Of a stretch of DNA of 64,000 nt, positions 1 to 10,890 are shown one piece after another. Numbering within the stretch: the first letter of the stretch is position 1; each line of letters opens with the position of its first letter. The translations under genes were made by a program, and so were the position numbers. The notes below the pieces were generated by a model. It was not told where the DNA came from. It saw only the letters and a list, made by a program, of their open reading frames with translations, and did not search any database. This stretch comes from Mesostigma viride (lineage: Eukaryota > Streptophyta > Mesostigmatophyceae > Mesostigmatales > Mesostigmataceae), in NCBI GenBank assembly GCA_009746045.1, contig RPFO01000240.1, positions 567,501-631,500 of the forward strand. The letters run 5' to 3'.

Positions 1-427
1 CGCACGCGCATAGATGGACAGGTCGGGTCGCACCGTGCCCGCGAGCCACCCCAGCTGGCCGCGCAATTGCGGTCCCGCGGACGCATCCAGCCGCTCAGGC
101 AGCGATTGCGCGAGCTTGTCGGCGTATTCCTGCTTGGCCGCCATGTCAAAGCACCAGCCGACCGGTGTGCGGTGCAAAGTGTAGGTTAGGCCACAGAAAG
201 GGACGGGGGTGTCGGGGTCCAGCCACAACGTGCGGCTAGTGGGCAAAAGCTTGGCCACAGCGGTTATGAACTGCCGGACCCACGCCCGGGGTCCAGTAAG
301 CCGCCAGTCATCCCCATGCCATTGCATGAACGCGGGCTCGTGTGGGTTGGGTGTGTGGATGTGAAAGAGGTTGCTATCGATGCGGGAAAACACCGCCCCC
401 ATGCTAGCAAAGATGCGTTCAGCCGTC
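1..427 (-). pseudogene. Copia element A: reverse transcriptase, C-terminal half (fragment)
   Basis: The minus strand is open from the LARD1 boundary to the window edge. It encodes the distal half of a Ty1/copia-type reverse transcriptase, which copies element RNA into cDNA in the cytoplasmic particle. The catalytic motif reads HGDD (304-318 on the plus strand) where most copia elements have YVDD. Near the window edge is a G-x-V-R-P-D-L motif, matching the region that links RT to RNase H in element C. The N-terminal half lies across LARD1 at 7343-8156. No start codon belongs to this piece. RNase H and the 3' LTR would be outside the window. This is an old copy split by three later insertions. 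The family call is firm; the exact clade is an inference from similarity to element C. Confidence 0.8.
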
Positions 428-1157
428 TGTAACAGTATTTTCTGACAGTGTGTATACTGTTACATCCAAGTGGACGTGAACTTGGAGTTCAGCGTTCAGT
501 GTAAATGGCTGAGTCTTTTGTACGGCCAAAGTGTAATGATTCCTGGCCTGACTTGACTTTTTGGGACTTATATGCGGAGTGCCCTTTTGATGGTCCTTTG
601 TGTTGGGCCCTGGACGGTACGGGACAGTACCTTGGAATCTATGTGTAATCTGACTGATGTCAGTTAGTATCTTTCGTAAGTTAGGGGTGTAAAGCATATA
701 GAGAGAGAACCTTACCGGTTCATCTGTGCTCTGATTGGCTGAGACCTGTAGGATTGCGTTGGACTCCTCTGTGTCGGCGGGGACATAAGCTTTGCCTGTT
801 TGTCACCATAGCCATCACGCGGAAACCCCCAATTATGTGAAGTTATTTCTAATAACCAAACATGCTCACTTCAGGCCCTGTTATTGGACAGCCATATCCG
901 ATAGACAGGAAGTCTTGTGTCTGTATGAACAAGCAGAGAGACGCCCGACCAAAAGGGGACCACCGCTCTCTACCGCGTAAGTACCGTCTCGTAGGAATGG
1001 CCTCTAGACGGGAAACGACCACCCTCTACGATTCCTGGAGAGTGCTAGGAATCTCCCCTGTCTCTTGGGGTTTGATAAGTCCGTTCTGTCTTTAATGACA
1101 GGAGGTAAAAGATCTGTGCATTTAGTGGAGCAGAGACCACCATTTTATTCTGTTACA
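428..1157 (+). repeat. LARD1 5' LTR
   Basis: 730 bp, beginning TGTAACAG and ending CTGTTACA, matched along its length by 6613-7342. The first 37 bp form a hairpin: 11-bp perfect arms at 428-438 and 454-464. A GTAAGT splice-donor-like string occurs near 976, but nothing here shows that it is used. Confidence 0.95.
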
Positions 1158-1171
1158 TTGGTAATCGGAGG
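1158..1171 (+). other. LARD1 primer-binding site
   Basis: One spacer base after the LTR, the sequence TGGTAATCGGAGG begins with the TGG expected opposite a tRNA 3' CCA. The core CGGAGG recurs at the same place in LARD2, D and I. The tRNA was not identified. Confidence 0.7.
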
Positions 1172-3116
1172 TTTGACCTCTGAACAGACTTATCAAAGCA
1201 TGGGACGAGTTTCCGTGTACTGACTCTTTCAGTATACATCAACAATTTCCGCCTACCAACGTTTTTTCTACCGAGGGAAGAACAAGAACGATAGCATTCG
1301 TCCTGGTTGAGACATTTAGAAGAAAGCTTTCTATCTAGCTCAGCGGCCAGTCACCTGGCGGTTTCACTAACCCTGCTGAACTGTATAGAGTGCATTCTTC
1401 ACTGGGCAGCGAATTTCTTTTTGCAGTCTTTGTTGCGGAATAGGCTATGCGTCTGGCATGGGACGTTCTCACGAACAAGCCGAGCCAGACCACATTTTCC
1501 TGAGCCCAAGCTAACGCACCAGACCAGCCAACTCAAGTGATGCTGCTGCTGTCGCCTATTCGACACTGCGTCAATCTGCCCGACCTGCTGAAACGGCAAT
1601 GAGCTCTACACGACAACAACAATCAGCCGACACAGTGTGGTGGTGGCAACGAGTTCTTCCAGTCGTGACAATGCCTTCTTTTTCAACGACTACATCTGCC
1701 AGTTTTAGTGACAACATCTTCATGTTTCGGCAACAACCTTTCGCTCTAGCGCCGCCATTTGGCTGTAGCAGCGACTTCTGGTTGTGGCGACAGCGTCGTC
1801 TGCTGCAACGGCATCTGCTAGGCCAACATCTTGAAAAGCAGGTGGGCACCTGGTGATCTCTTTTGGTTGCAGAAGAGATGCCTAGGGGAGGAGACATTTT
1901 TCTTTCTGTTCACCACCATGATGCTAGAATGGAGAAGACCCAGTCCTGTAAGCAGTTTGGAGGAAGGTCTTTTCCCTGTTCTAGTCATGGCTTGTAAAAA
2001 GGGTGACAGTCCCATGTCTCTTAAGGTGTGCTGTCATACTGCTGACACCTTGACGGTGTTGTGCCTAACACCTGCGTGCCTAGTCAGGGAGTGCTGGCTT
2101 CTACCCCCATAGGTTGGGAGGAGAACAACCTAGTTGTTCCCATCATTACATTATTCCATGCCTGTGATGCTGTTTTGGCATTGCTGTGTGAGTCTGAGCT
2201 TTTAGCTCTCACCATAGGCTTGCGTGGAGTTAATGTTTTGATTGGTGCCTGTCACTGCCCTCTAGTAGTGTATCTGGTACATTGTAGGGTCTCACCCACC
2301 GTAAAAATTTTCTGGGACGGTGTGGATCTGACCAGACACCTTGTGCATGGTTCCGGCACGTACCAGCATACAGCCAGATAGTTAGTCATAGAAAGGCTAT
2401 CCATTCCAGGATGGTTTTGATAGTCAGTAGTTTATTTAGAATACAACCAGGACTTGGGTCAGCCAACATTCAATGTTATTTCTTGGTGCAGGCTGAAAAT
2501 TGTACCCCTGTCCTGGGTAGTCACGGGCACTTGTAGTATCTATCGATGGTGTGCTCTATTGCATCTATGGCTTGGCTTGCCTCTGTAGATGTGATAGAGT
2601 ACTGCACTCTATAGATAGTATGCCGTGCACCTCTTCAGTTGCATAGACATCTTGCAGCTGTAGGTAGCTAGTGCGGTGCCTCTTTTGAGTGCATGCTTCT
2701 GCAGTGCCTCCTTGGGCGCATCTCTGCAATGTTCTCTGGTCTTGCACACATATGAGGTGCCTTGATTGTGTGAACTAGCTATTTTGTTCACTGCTGAGAA
2801 CATTGTAATGGGCAGGGTCAAGTCTTTCCTTTTCTTCTTTTTTTAGTAGAAAGGATGCTTGTTCACTGGGTCCCATAAGGAGTATGGTCATCAAGTTCGC
2901 TGCATAGGACGTGCTTTACGTCTGCCCTTGATGACTCAGGTTGGCAATAGTGCCTTTTAGCAATCCGCTGTAGTCATAGTTTTACAGCTGGCTTGTCCTA
3001 GACACGTGGGCTGTTACGTGTTGTCACCCAGTGTCTTGGTCAAGACCTGCTGCTTAGGGGAGCCACTAACACTCCCTGTCACCTGATTTAGGCCATACAG
3101 TATTATTTAGCATTAT

Positions 3117-3331
3117 AGGCCACCTGTTGGGAGAAACAGTTTGTTTGTCTCCTGACCCTGCCAAGGTTGCCTGTACTGTTTAGTTCTAGTTTTAGGCCGC
3201 CTGTTGGGAGAATTTAGTTTGTTTGTCTCCTAACCCTGCCAAGGCTGCCGGTATTTTCTGTACCAGTTTTGGGCTGCCTGTTGGGAGAAAATAATTTGCT
3301 TCTCTCCTAACCCTGCCAGGGCTGCCTGTAG
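3117..3331 (+). repeat. Three diverged ~75-bp tandem units in LARD1
   Basis: Units start near 3117, 3194 and 3269. Each has a CCTGTTGGGAGAA block, then GTCTCCT, then AACCCTGCCA and GCTGCC. GGGAGA and TCTCC in each unit can pair to a stem, so each unit may fold as an RNA hairpin. Confidence 0.8.
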
Positions 3332-5533
3332 ATTCCAAGTGCCTAACTCTTACGTCAGTCACTCAGGTTTACATCTTTCTTGTGGCCATTGGGATGGTGT
3401 AGACGTTGTGCTTATCATGGATGACGTCTATACAGTTGCCCCTGGTTGCCTTATTATGGAAAGATGTACAGTTGGTTGATAGATGCGTGACAGTTGTTTT
3501 TCAGTCATGAAAGCAGTCACTAGCATCTGTCCCAGTGTTGGATATACCAGAAACCCCACGAGGTTTTGGTTGTTTGCAGTCTTATAAGAGCTTGCCTGAG
3601 GGTAAATGATGTGCCAGTACGCCATGGCTGAGTTTTACTTATTTTGCTTTTTCCTCAGTGACCTGGACTTCAATCACTTGGGCTTTCTCTGCATGTAAGC
3701 CTTTCTTGTTAGCTGTCTGCTGACTACTGATGAAGTTCATATGGTCAGAAACAGTGGGAGTCATACTTCTCATGTGATTCCCTGTTTTCAAGCTCTCTCT
3801 CTCTCCGCGTGCAGTCTGTGACTCCAGTGCACCAGGTATACAGACTGTGTGCATACCTAGAGTACTCATCTTCTTCAGTTCTCACCGTTATGAGAGCTTT
3901 GAGTGTTCGCACGGCCTATGGAGTGGCCTAATGGTGTGCATCTTTTGGAGCAGTGGACATCATGAACAGAGTTGCTAGGGTGTGTCAAGGACGTTTTGTG
4001 GCTATCATAACAGGGATGCAGACGAGCATTCATTAAGTGTGGAGTTTACCGGTGGCTTTTGTTGCTCAAACTCCGCCCTGCTTGTCAATTGCTTGCCTTT
4101 GTTATTGATCCTTGTCACTGTCCTCTTGACCCCCTTCTGATCTTTCCTTGCTTGCTAATCCTTGTCTTGGGAAGATCTCACCTCTCACCTCTGTTCATTT
4201 CTTTGTCTATCTTGCTGCCTCCCATGAGTGGACTTTGTGGGATCCTCTCATGTCTGTCTGAGAGCCTCTCTCTGATAGAGTTTTAATTGGGTACAACAGT
4301 ATGCTGGCATCTGTACCCTGAGTGCCTACTCACTCACCTTCAGTTGTACATGATGCAAGGGGTCTTGCTACAGCTCTTGAGTATTTCTCTATGCTGACGG
4401 ACCCTTCCGCCCTTGAGCTGCCCACAGTACAACAGCGTTCTGGATCAACGGACAATTTTTGTACCTAGGATGGGTTGTGATACTGTTGCTGAGAGTCTTA
4501 ACCTAGGAGCTGTGAGCTCTCTTTGTGTCGACCTCGTCAGCCTTACCCGCTGCTTGACATCAATCTGCAACCTTATGGCTGTCAAGGATTAACCCATGTT
4601 GTGTGGTCTCACAGGAACATCTTATGGAGGGAGCCTGTCTGACCTTGTTGTCTTGTGGGTTTGAGATGCCCTCACCCCTACACCTTGACAGGGTTGGCTG
4701 GCCCCATCCCCCTTCCTGTGACTAACCCATGACTGTCCTGTGACCACGCCGTTGGCAGATTGTTGGCAGTATGCCTGCTGATTGCATCCAGTTAATCAGT
4801 GGCAGATTTGGGAACGAGTTTGCCTGCTGGTGTTATCCAGTTCACCATGCAGAGACAGTACCTCTGTTTGGCCAGTGCCTTCTGGTTGTTTCCAGTTTAC
4901 CCGAGGCGGCCAGATGAATGAATACGCTTACGTATGGCTGGTTGTCTCCAGTTTACCAGCTGTTGAGTAATTGGACCATGGCTCTGCATGATCAATGATG
5001 TGCTGAATTTCCTTGGTCTAAGGTGTCACTCACTCTTGGCACTGAGTGATGCATTGAGCCTTGATGATGGTCGCGGTCTTGGGTGACCTGAGTCGTTCCA
5101 AGATCGTTGGTTGCTTTCACCATTCCAGTTGAGAGAGACTGATGCGTGTGCCTTGTTCATTTAGGGCCACTTGTTTGTGGGTTGAGATGTGGCCGCAGGC
5201 TTTCCCTCACCCTAGCCCCCTGCGTCTTGTCTTAGAGGGGAGGAGATCTATGAGGTCTATGACAGATGGACATCACTATTTGCCTATGAAACTGATTGGG
5301 ATTTTCAGTTTCTTCTTTTGTTACCTCATAGATCCCATTCTGTCCTGGTGACCTGTGCCTTCATGGCAGATTTGCTGTGGTCACCTGACTGAGGGCCTTA
5401 AGGACATTTCTGTCTTTCAGTTCTGGGCCTCTGGTCTACATTAAAGCTGTGGTCAGCGTGCTTTGGTCAGCAAGTTCTGCTTCCAGTGGTTGACATCCAG
5501 AGACGTCTTCCTGCTGCAGTTTTCCTTCTTGGA

Positions 5534-5690
5534 GCCGATCCAGTGTTTGACCTCCGATCCAGTGTTTGACCTGCAATCCAGAATGTGGACCTCGGATGGA
5601 GAATCTGGAGTGGCCAGATTTGCATGGGATGGAAAATCTGGAGTGGCCAGATTTGGATGGGTTGGAGAATCTGGGGTGGCCAGATTTTGG
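5534..5690 (+). repeat. Two short tandem arrays in LARD1
   Basis: First, GATCCAGTGTTTGACCT occurs twice (5534-5580). Then a ~33-bp unit containing GAATCTGGAGTGGCCAGATTT occurs three times with changes (about 5597-5690). A looser TTCCAG-rich stretch follows at about 5985-6060. Confidence 0.8.
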
Positions 5691-6365
5691 AGATCAGTTT
5701 TCACTACGTGCTTGCACTGATCCAGTTGTGGGAGACCTTGTCTTGGACGCGTGGACTTGGTGTAGTCTACCTACTTTCTATGGATCCAGTTTGGGATGTG
5801 CAGATATGGCACAGTCTTTGTTGCTAGTGGGATAGGCAGAGAGAATCTGTTATGATGCTTACTGTGATGGGCATGGCGGATTCCATGAGTGAGCCCTCTC
5901 AACACTGTGGTTCCTTATTCTCTGCTTATGTGTCTTTTGAGGCCATACGTGCCTTTCTTTAGAAGACACTTCCTGTACCAGCATATCCAGTTCCAGTTGT
6001 TTTTCCAATTCCAGATCTGCTTCCAGTTGCTATTTCCAGTTCCAAGTTCCAGTTCCAGTCCTGTTTCAAGACTTTTTCAGTCTTCAGCTTTAAGGCGGCT
6101 GTTCCTTTCACCTGCCTTGTTTGATACCAGTTGTGATGACGTTGTACTTGGATGGTACTAGGGTCTTTTCTCTGTCATGAGTTGCAGGATGAGCCCAGTA
6201 CCAGTTCGTCTTTTCTCTGGCTGGAGCCCCAGGAGAAGACAGTAGTTGGTTTTAAGTATATTTTGGGTTTTATTTTGTGTTTTTTCTGTGTTTTTGAGTT
6301 TTGTGGTAGTGTGACAACTTCCTCCCCAGATAGATAGGATGTGTGTTATGTGTTCAGGCTGTGAG

Positions 6366-6590
6366 TCTTGCCCATGAACTCAGTTCCCAAGAGGGTTGAT
6401 GACGCCTTTGTGGTCGAGACTTAAGGCCTGGAGGGATAACTGGGTCATGCGGCCAGCCTGTGATTTGCAGACCATTTCCTTTGTCCATAGACTCAGATCC
6501 TTGCAGGGTCAATGATGCCGTGTTGGCGGAGACTTGAGGCCTGTGGGGATGCTGGCAGTCATGCGACTGGTCTGTTTGGCAGAGCTGGTA
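6366..6590 (+). repeat. Duplicated ~115-bp block before LARD1 3' LTR
   Basis: Two diverged copies (about 6366-6470 and 6487-6590). Both keep an ACTCAG...GGGT-GATG block, then GAGACTT-AGGCCTG, then CATGCG. They sit directly upstream of the polypurine tract, so they might matter in cis. Confidence 0.65.
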
Positions 6591-6601
6591 GCTCTGTTCT
6601 T

Positions 6602-6612
6602 GGGGGGAGGAA
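6602..6612 (+). other. LARD1 polypurine tract
   Basis: GGGGGGAGGAA abuts the TGTAAC of the 3' LTR, the standard place for plus-strand priming. Confidence 0.85.
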
Positions 6613-7342
6613 TGTAACAGTATTTTCTGACAGTGTGTATACTGTTACATCCAAGTGGACGTGAACTTGGAGTTCAGCGTTCAGTGTAAATGGCTGAGTC
6701 TTTTGTACGGCCAAAGTGTAATGATTCCTGGCCTGACTTGACTTTTTGGGACTTATATGCGGAGTGCCCTTTTGATGGTCCTTTGTGTTGGGCCCTGGAC
6801 GGTACGGGACAGTACCTTGGAATCTATGTGTAATCTGACTGATGTCAGTTAGTATCTTTCGTAAGTTAGGGGTGTAAAGCATATAGAGAGAGAACCTTAC
6901 CGGTTCATCTGTGCTCTGATTGGCTGAGACCTGTAGGATTGCGTTGGACTCCTCTGTGTCGGCGGGGACATAAGCTTTGCCTGTTTGTCACCATAGCCAT
7001 CACGCGGAAACCCCCAATTATGTGAAGTTATTTCTAATAACCAAACATGCTCACTTCAGGCCCTGTTATTGGACAGCCATATCCGATAGACAGGAAGTCT
7101 TGTGTCTGTATGAACAAGCAGAGAGACGCCCGACCAAAAGGGGACCACCGCTCTCTACCGCGTAAGTACCGTCTCGTAGGAATGGCCTCTAGACGGGAAA
7201 CGACCACCCTCTACGATTCCTGGAGAGTGCTAGGAATCTCCCCTGTCTCTTGGGGTTTGATAAGTCCGTTCTGTCTTTAATGACAGGAGGTAAAAGATCT
7301 GTGCATTTAGTGGAGCAGAGACCACCATTTTATTCTGTTACA
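6613..7342 (+). repeat. LARD1 3' LTR
   Basis: 730-bp partner of 428-1157, apparently identical, followed by the target duplication CCGTC. Confidence 0.95.
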
Positions 7343-8156
7343 CCGTCTTGCGAAAGATGATGGGGCTAGACTGCAGGCCCTCCACACCAAGGAGAAGCCG
7401 CAAGTACACACACCGCAGCTCCCCCTGCCACACCAAAGGGACCTTGACCACATACACCGTGCCACGCCACACTTCCTCGGCCACTGCCGGGTCGCTATGG
7501 AGAAAGGCCCGCTGAAAATCTGAGCAGGCCATGGCATAGTCCAAACCCCGATCCAACAGCCCCAAGAACACCGATGTTAACACCCGGCTAGTGGTCTGCC
7601 ACAGCCCGGGCGTAAACAATTCCTCCTCCGACAACTCAGACGAGCCCCTAAACTCCGTGACACAGGGCCGTACATGAAATGTGACAGGGTCAGTGGGGAG
7701 GACCTGCTTATACTTTAGCACAAACTTCAAGTTCAGCTTTACCGCCCCTTGCGGCACCTCCATCAACTCCCCATACACCCCATACATCGCCCACTCCAGC
7801 TGCGCGCGCAAGAAAGCCGCGCGCCACTTATGGAACTTGACAGGGTCACGGCAGTCCTCCTTAAACTGCGGATAACTAACAGGAGATTTAGTGGCGATGC
7901 TCCAGGGAAAAATGCCAAGACTGCTGGGGTGACACTTCTGCGGCTGCGTGACATCGGCTACCAGCGGCTCTGCCGTATATTCCGCCCCGCGAATGGCCCC
8001 TACTGCAGTGGCATAATCCTCAGGGTGATTAATAGCCTCGGGGGGACCCCGGCCCGTGAGGGCTGCAAGCGCTACGTGATATTGGTACAAGCCTATGCTT
8101 CCCACCCCCTCGAGGGTCACCAAGCCGGCTGACACAGAAAATCCGGGGAGGGAAAC
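7343..8156 (-). pseudogene. Copia element A: reverse transcriptase, N-terminal half (fragment)
   Basis: Minus-strand reading of about 265 codons. The N-terminal 130 residues are a linker. RT begins near residue 140 with K-F-V-L-K, then the H-V-R-P stretch, an acidic E-E-L-F-T-P-G block and S-D-F-Q-R-A-F-L, the copia equivalent of RT motif A with its aspartate. The piece ends in G-L-Q-S-S-P-I-I, the copia block B. Each block has a close counterpart in element C. Its 3' side is cut by LARD1 and its 5' side by chromovirus D (target duplication GAAAC, 8152-8156). The protease and integrase part of A lies beyond D at 37657. Confidence 0.82.
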
Positions 8157-8771
8157 TGTTACGAGCCGCCCCAGCGGCTCTGAAAGACCCTAGTCTAGCG
8201 TGGGTTACGCCTGAATAAACTCGGAATCTGCTTTCCGCCCGGACTACGTGAATGTAGCCCTGAATTCTAGCTAGTACGCGGAATTACTAGCTAGGCCCTG
8301 AATGCACAACTAGATAAATTATGCATATACATGGAATGCACGAAGGGCGTTAGTGCAGCCCAGATTTGACCCCTGGTTCGGCAGACGAGTTTTACTCAAG
8401 TCGATTTTATTCCAAACCAAAGATAGGAAGCCATTGTCACCTACGACATTTGTCCAAGACGGCGTGCATGCCAGCGGGTCGGCCGGGGGCCGAGCCTCTA
8501 GCGCTGCAATTAATATCAGCCGTAGATGTACATAGTATCCGCCAGTCTGGCACCCGGTACCTGGCAGTCCCGGGTACAGATCAGTAACACACCAAACCGA
8601 AAGCAAAGCCACGGGTACCTGGGCCGGTTGATGGAATAACTCGGCCAAGTCCCCGAATCTAACATAATAACTATTATCGAAAGTCTCAAACAATATCAAA
8701 ATGACTTGCGACTGACCAAACTAATTTATTTTAGGAATTGTTACGCCCAAACATGGGTTAGGGCCGTAACA
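8157..8771 (-). repeat. Element D 3' LTR
   Basis: 615 bp, partner of 37042-37656. On the plus strand it begins TGTTACGAGC and ends GGCCGTAACA. The end at 8739-8771 is a hairpin built from TGTTACG and CGTAACA, which is the 5' end of the LTR in the element's own direction. Confidence 0.95.
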
Positions 8772-8794
8772 CTCCTCCCCCTCCCCGGGGGACG
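8772..8794 (-). other. Element D polypurine tract
   Basis: On the minus strand GGGGAGGGGGAGGAG ends at the LTR. The last dozen bases plus TGTT are also found at LARD2's polypurine tract. Bases 8795-9083 are non-coding on both strands as far as I can see and probably are D's 3' untranslated region. Confidence 0.85.
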
Positions 8795-9083
8795 ATGGCT
8801 ATCGTCCAATCGCCCGGGGGCGCACCTCAAACAACGGCACCACAAACATGGAAAATTCAAAAGAAAACCAAAACACAATCATAACAACGGGGTGCTGTGT
8901 ACCAGCGAGAACCCATCGTCATACATGCATATAATACCCCAACTATGAGAATACTATGTCCCGATCCCTGTTCGCCAGCGGAGCAGTAGCCAGTTCTTCT
9001 CGGTGTTGCCTCGCAGGGACAACACCTTGATAGTTGTCAAATACTCCTTCGTCCCAGCACTCTCCGGCCAATCTCCCGGAAAA

Positions 9084-10129
9084 TTACTGGAATCCCTGCT
9101 GCGCGCGATGCCGCCGCAACGCGTTGTAGCCGTGCTCAGTCATGATCTCCGGGATCTTGCCAAGGGGAGCCGCGACCACGTCGGCGTTGAACGCCACCTG
9201 GTAGTCATTGCGCGTCTGCTGACGCAGCGTGGACTTCTCAATCCACACATTCGGCGGCCAGTACGACAGGAAGGCCGCCATGTAGGGGAGCCGGGTGAAC
9301 CTGATGAACCCCTGCTCCACATCGACCTCCCCGCACCCAGTTTCCGCGAAGTACCCGGCAGCCATGAGCAACAGCTCCTTCTGGGCCTTCTCGCTCTCGC
9401 AGTAGAACCCCGGAGCTGCCGCAATCTCAGGGAGCTGCTTCCGCATGTAGATAGCTCCCGGGATTGGCATGAGCTTGGGATACGCAATCCGTCGCAAGTG
9501 GTGCTCAGCGCGGTATTGCGGCAGAGGCGGCGGGTGCAGATCGTACGTGGCGGTAGTCCCTATGCTATCACCGGCTCGTAGCGGGACTCAGATGGCACCG
9601 GCGCCGGCACATGTGCGTGCAGGAGAAAGCTGACCGAGTCGAAGGTGCCTTCTTGCTGAATAAGCACGCTGGAGCCCCCACGGAAGCGCAGGCTCGCGGG
9701 GTAGTAAAACCCGGATGGCGGGGGAAGGCTCGGGCGTGGGTATCCCACGTCAATGTCGACCACGAAGCCAGCCACCGGATGCAAGGGGACAATGACCCGA
9801 TTACGGGCATACGTGCCCCGTACCCATTCCTGGGCCGGTATCACGTCCCGTCGCGGAGCGATCTCCTGAACCGGCGTCTCTGCGGAGCGGGCCAGGACAG
9901 GTTGAGGCTGCGCTGGTGCAGGCTGGGGAGCAAGGGCCGGTTGAGGCTGCTCTGGTGCGGGCGCGGGGATAGGGGCCGCGCCCTGCTGACGCAGCGGTCG
10001 GTCGTTGGCACCTCGAACGGGTGACCGTTCGCGTTCCCGAGCTCGCCAGGTGAGGGGCACCCAGTCGGGAACAGTATCGGGACCATAGCGTCTTGTAAGA
10101 AAGCCTGTACGGCTGTCTACGTACCCACC
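9084..10129 (-). pseudogene. Element D: post-integrase coding region, unknown function
   Basis: Downstream of integrase on the minus strand are two open stretches, about 190 codons (9560-10129) and 137 codons (9084-9497). The first has a charged N-terminus with an R-E-R-E-R-E-R-like run, a Pro/Gln/Ala tract and a G-Y-P-R-P-S-L-P-P-P segment. The second is a globular-looking stretch with Y-F-A-E-T-G-C-G and an R-R-H-R end. I recognise no family. Chromovirus G has coding in the same place, with a comparable Pro-rich tract and Y-P-P-P segment, so it is likely a lineage trait and not chance. An envelope protein seems unlikely because I see no signal peptide or strong membrane helix. Element E interrupts the upstream end. 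The reading is broken. Confidence 0.5.
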
Positions 10130-10873
10130 TGTCAAATATCTAGCGATGTTTCTCTACTTTTGTCACGCATTATGGTATCACGCATTATATGCGGGGAAAA
10201 TTGACGCCGTCAGCTAGGTGTTTATTTACACGACTTGTTGTTGGGTTTGCATCCCTATTAATTGCACCCACAGGTCGTTGACTAACTTAATATCATATAC
10301 AATGTTTGAGTGTACTAAAATCCGAATGATGTTGCTCGGAATACAGCAAGCGTTACCTGTCAGCACCGTTACAGGTGCCGTAATTTACATCGGCTCTCTC
10401 CGGATCAGATCAGGTCCGCAGTTTGTGGTGCCGCCCTGGAGGCGATAGGACTTTGAGCCTATCAGACCACACACACAATGTACCATGATGTGGACAATAG
10501 ATTACAGGCTGCAAAGTCGTTATTATCTAGTGTTCTTTCCGTGGTTGTAGAGACGCTAAGCTGCAGTGCCGTCAGATGTAAATCAACGGTGCATAATGCA
10601 TTAGCCGCCACTACTTTGTGTGCCTAGAGTTGTTTTGCTTGCTAGCCGTGTGTGGCCCCGACCCAGTGTTGGTCGTGTGACCCTGCCCAGTGTTGGCATT
10701 GTCATTTGCCCTGGCCCAGTGTTGGCTATGGTAGACTGCGCCCAGTGTTGGCCGCACCGTGTTTTCCACTCTCAGTAAACGTATTTCAATACAAGAAGTC
10801 TTTTCCATACACTTGTGCAATATCTGGGTCATAACAGGCAAAAGATCTTTCCTCCGAGCCCCGGTTTCTGACA
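10130..10873 (+). repeat. Element E 5' LTR
   Basis: 744 bp, identical by eye to 12152-12895. Near its 3' part (about 10650-10760) the phrase CCCAGTGTTGG recurs four times. Of the LTR families here this is the only one in which I do not see a hairpin at the 5' terminus. Confidence 0.95.
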
Positions 10874-10890
10874 TGGTATCGAGTAGCGAG
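10874..10890 (+). other. Element E primer-binding site
   Basis: TGGTATCGAGTAGCGAG directly follows the LTR. TGGTATC matches the usual complement of initiator-tRNA-Met 3' ends, but the following bases differ from the plant consensus, so the tRNA is uncertain. Confidence 0.7.

Larger units (their letters stand above)
1172..6601 (+). other. LARD1 non-coding interior
   Basis: About 5.4 kb with stops in all frames. The longest open stretches are near 110 codons and look random. Segments carry CAG/CAA-rich low-complexity (about 1540-1850) and several families of diverged local repeats. I see no gag, protease, RT or integrase remnant. Confidence 0.8.
428..7342 (+). mobile_element. LARD1: long non-coding LTR retrotransposon (6.9 kb), whole
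   Basis: Two 730-bp LTRs flank a 5.45-kb interior with no reading frame resembling a retroelement protein. The element is complete in outline: TG...CA ends, 5-bp target duplication CCGTC (423-427 and 7343-7347), a primer site after the 5' LTR and a polypurine tract before the 3' LTR. This is the plan of a large retrotransposon derivative, which depends on gag and pol from another element. The two LTRs look identical by eye, so the insertion is recent. It sits inside the RT of copia element A. The interior is rich in short diverged repeats (listed separately). The primer site resembles those of chromoviruses D and I, so a chromovirus is the likely helper; this is inference. Confidence 0.93.

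Noticed and set aside
1571-1897. Overlapping open frames in the CAG/CAA-rich part of LARD1
   Set aside because: Low-complexity sequence open on both strands; the peptides are Cys/Arg/Ser-biased with no fold-like pattern.
3117-3331. CRISPR-like array
   Set aside because: Only three diverged units of unequal sequence in a eukaryotic retroelement; no constant repeat with unique spacers.
8340-8400. A stretch in D's LTR resembling a tRNA T arm (reads like G-S-N-L-G-C-T-N on the minus strand)
   Set aside because: The stem is only four pairs with a nine-base loop, and the B-box match is poor. Unlike the hairpins of B and C it shows no support from a second family.
8319-8699. A 126-codon minus-strand ORF lying wholly in element D's LTR and repeated at 37204-37581
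   Set aside because: Present twice only because the LTR is. No protein-like pattern, and it crosses the hairpin and terminal parts of the LTR. The LTR pair is too young for an open frame to be informative.
9560-10135. Envelope gene in the post-integrase region of D
   Set aside because: No signal peptide, no strong transmembrane helix and no cysteine-rich ectodomain pattern visible.
10218-10448. A 76-codon ORF repeated at 10218 and 12240
   Set aside because: Duplicate only because it lies in E's two LTRs; no similarity recognised.
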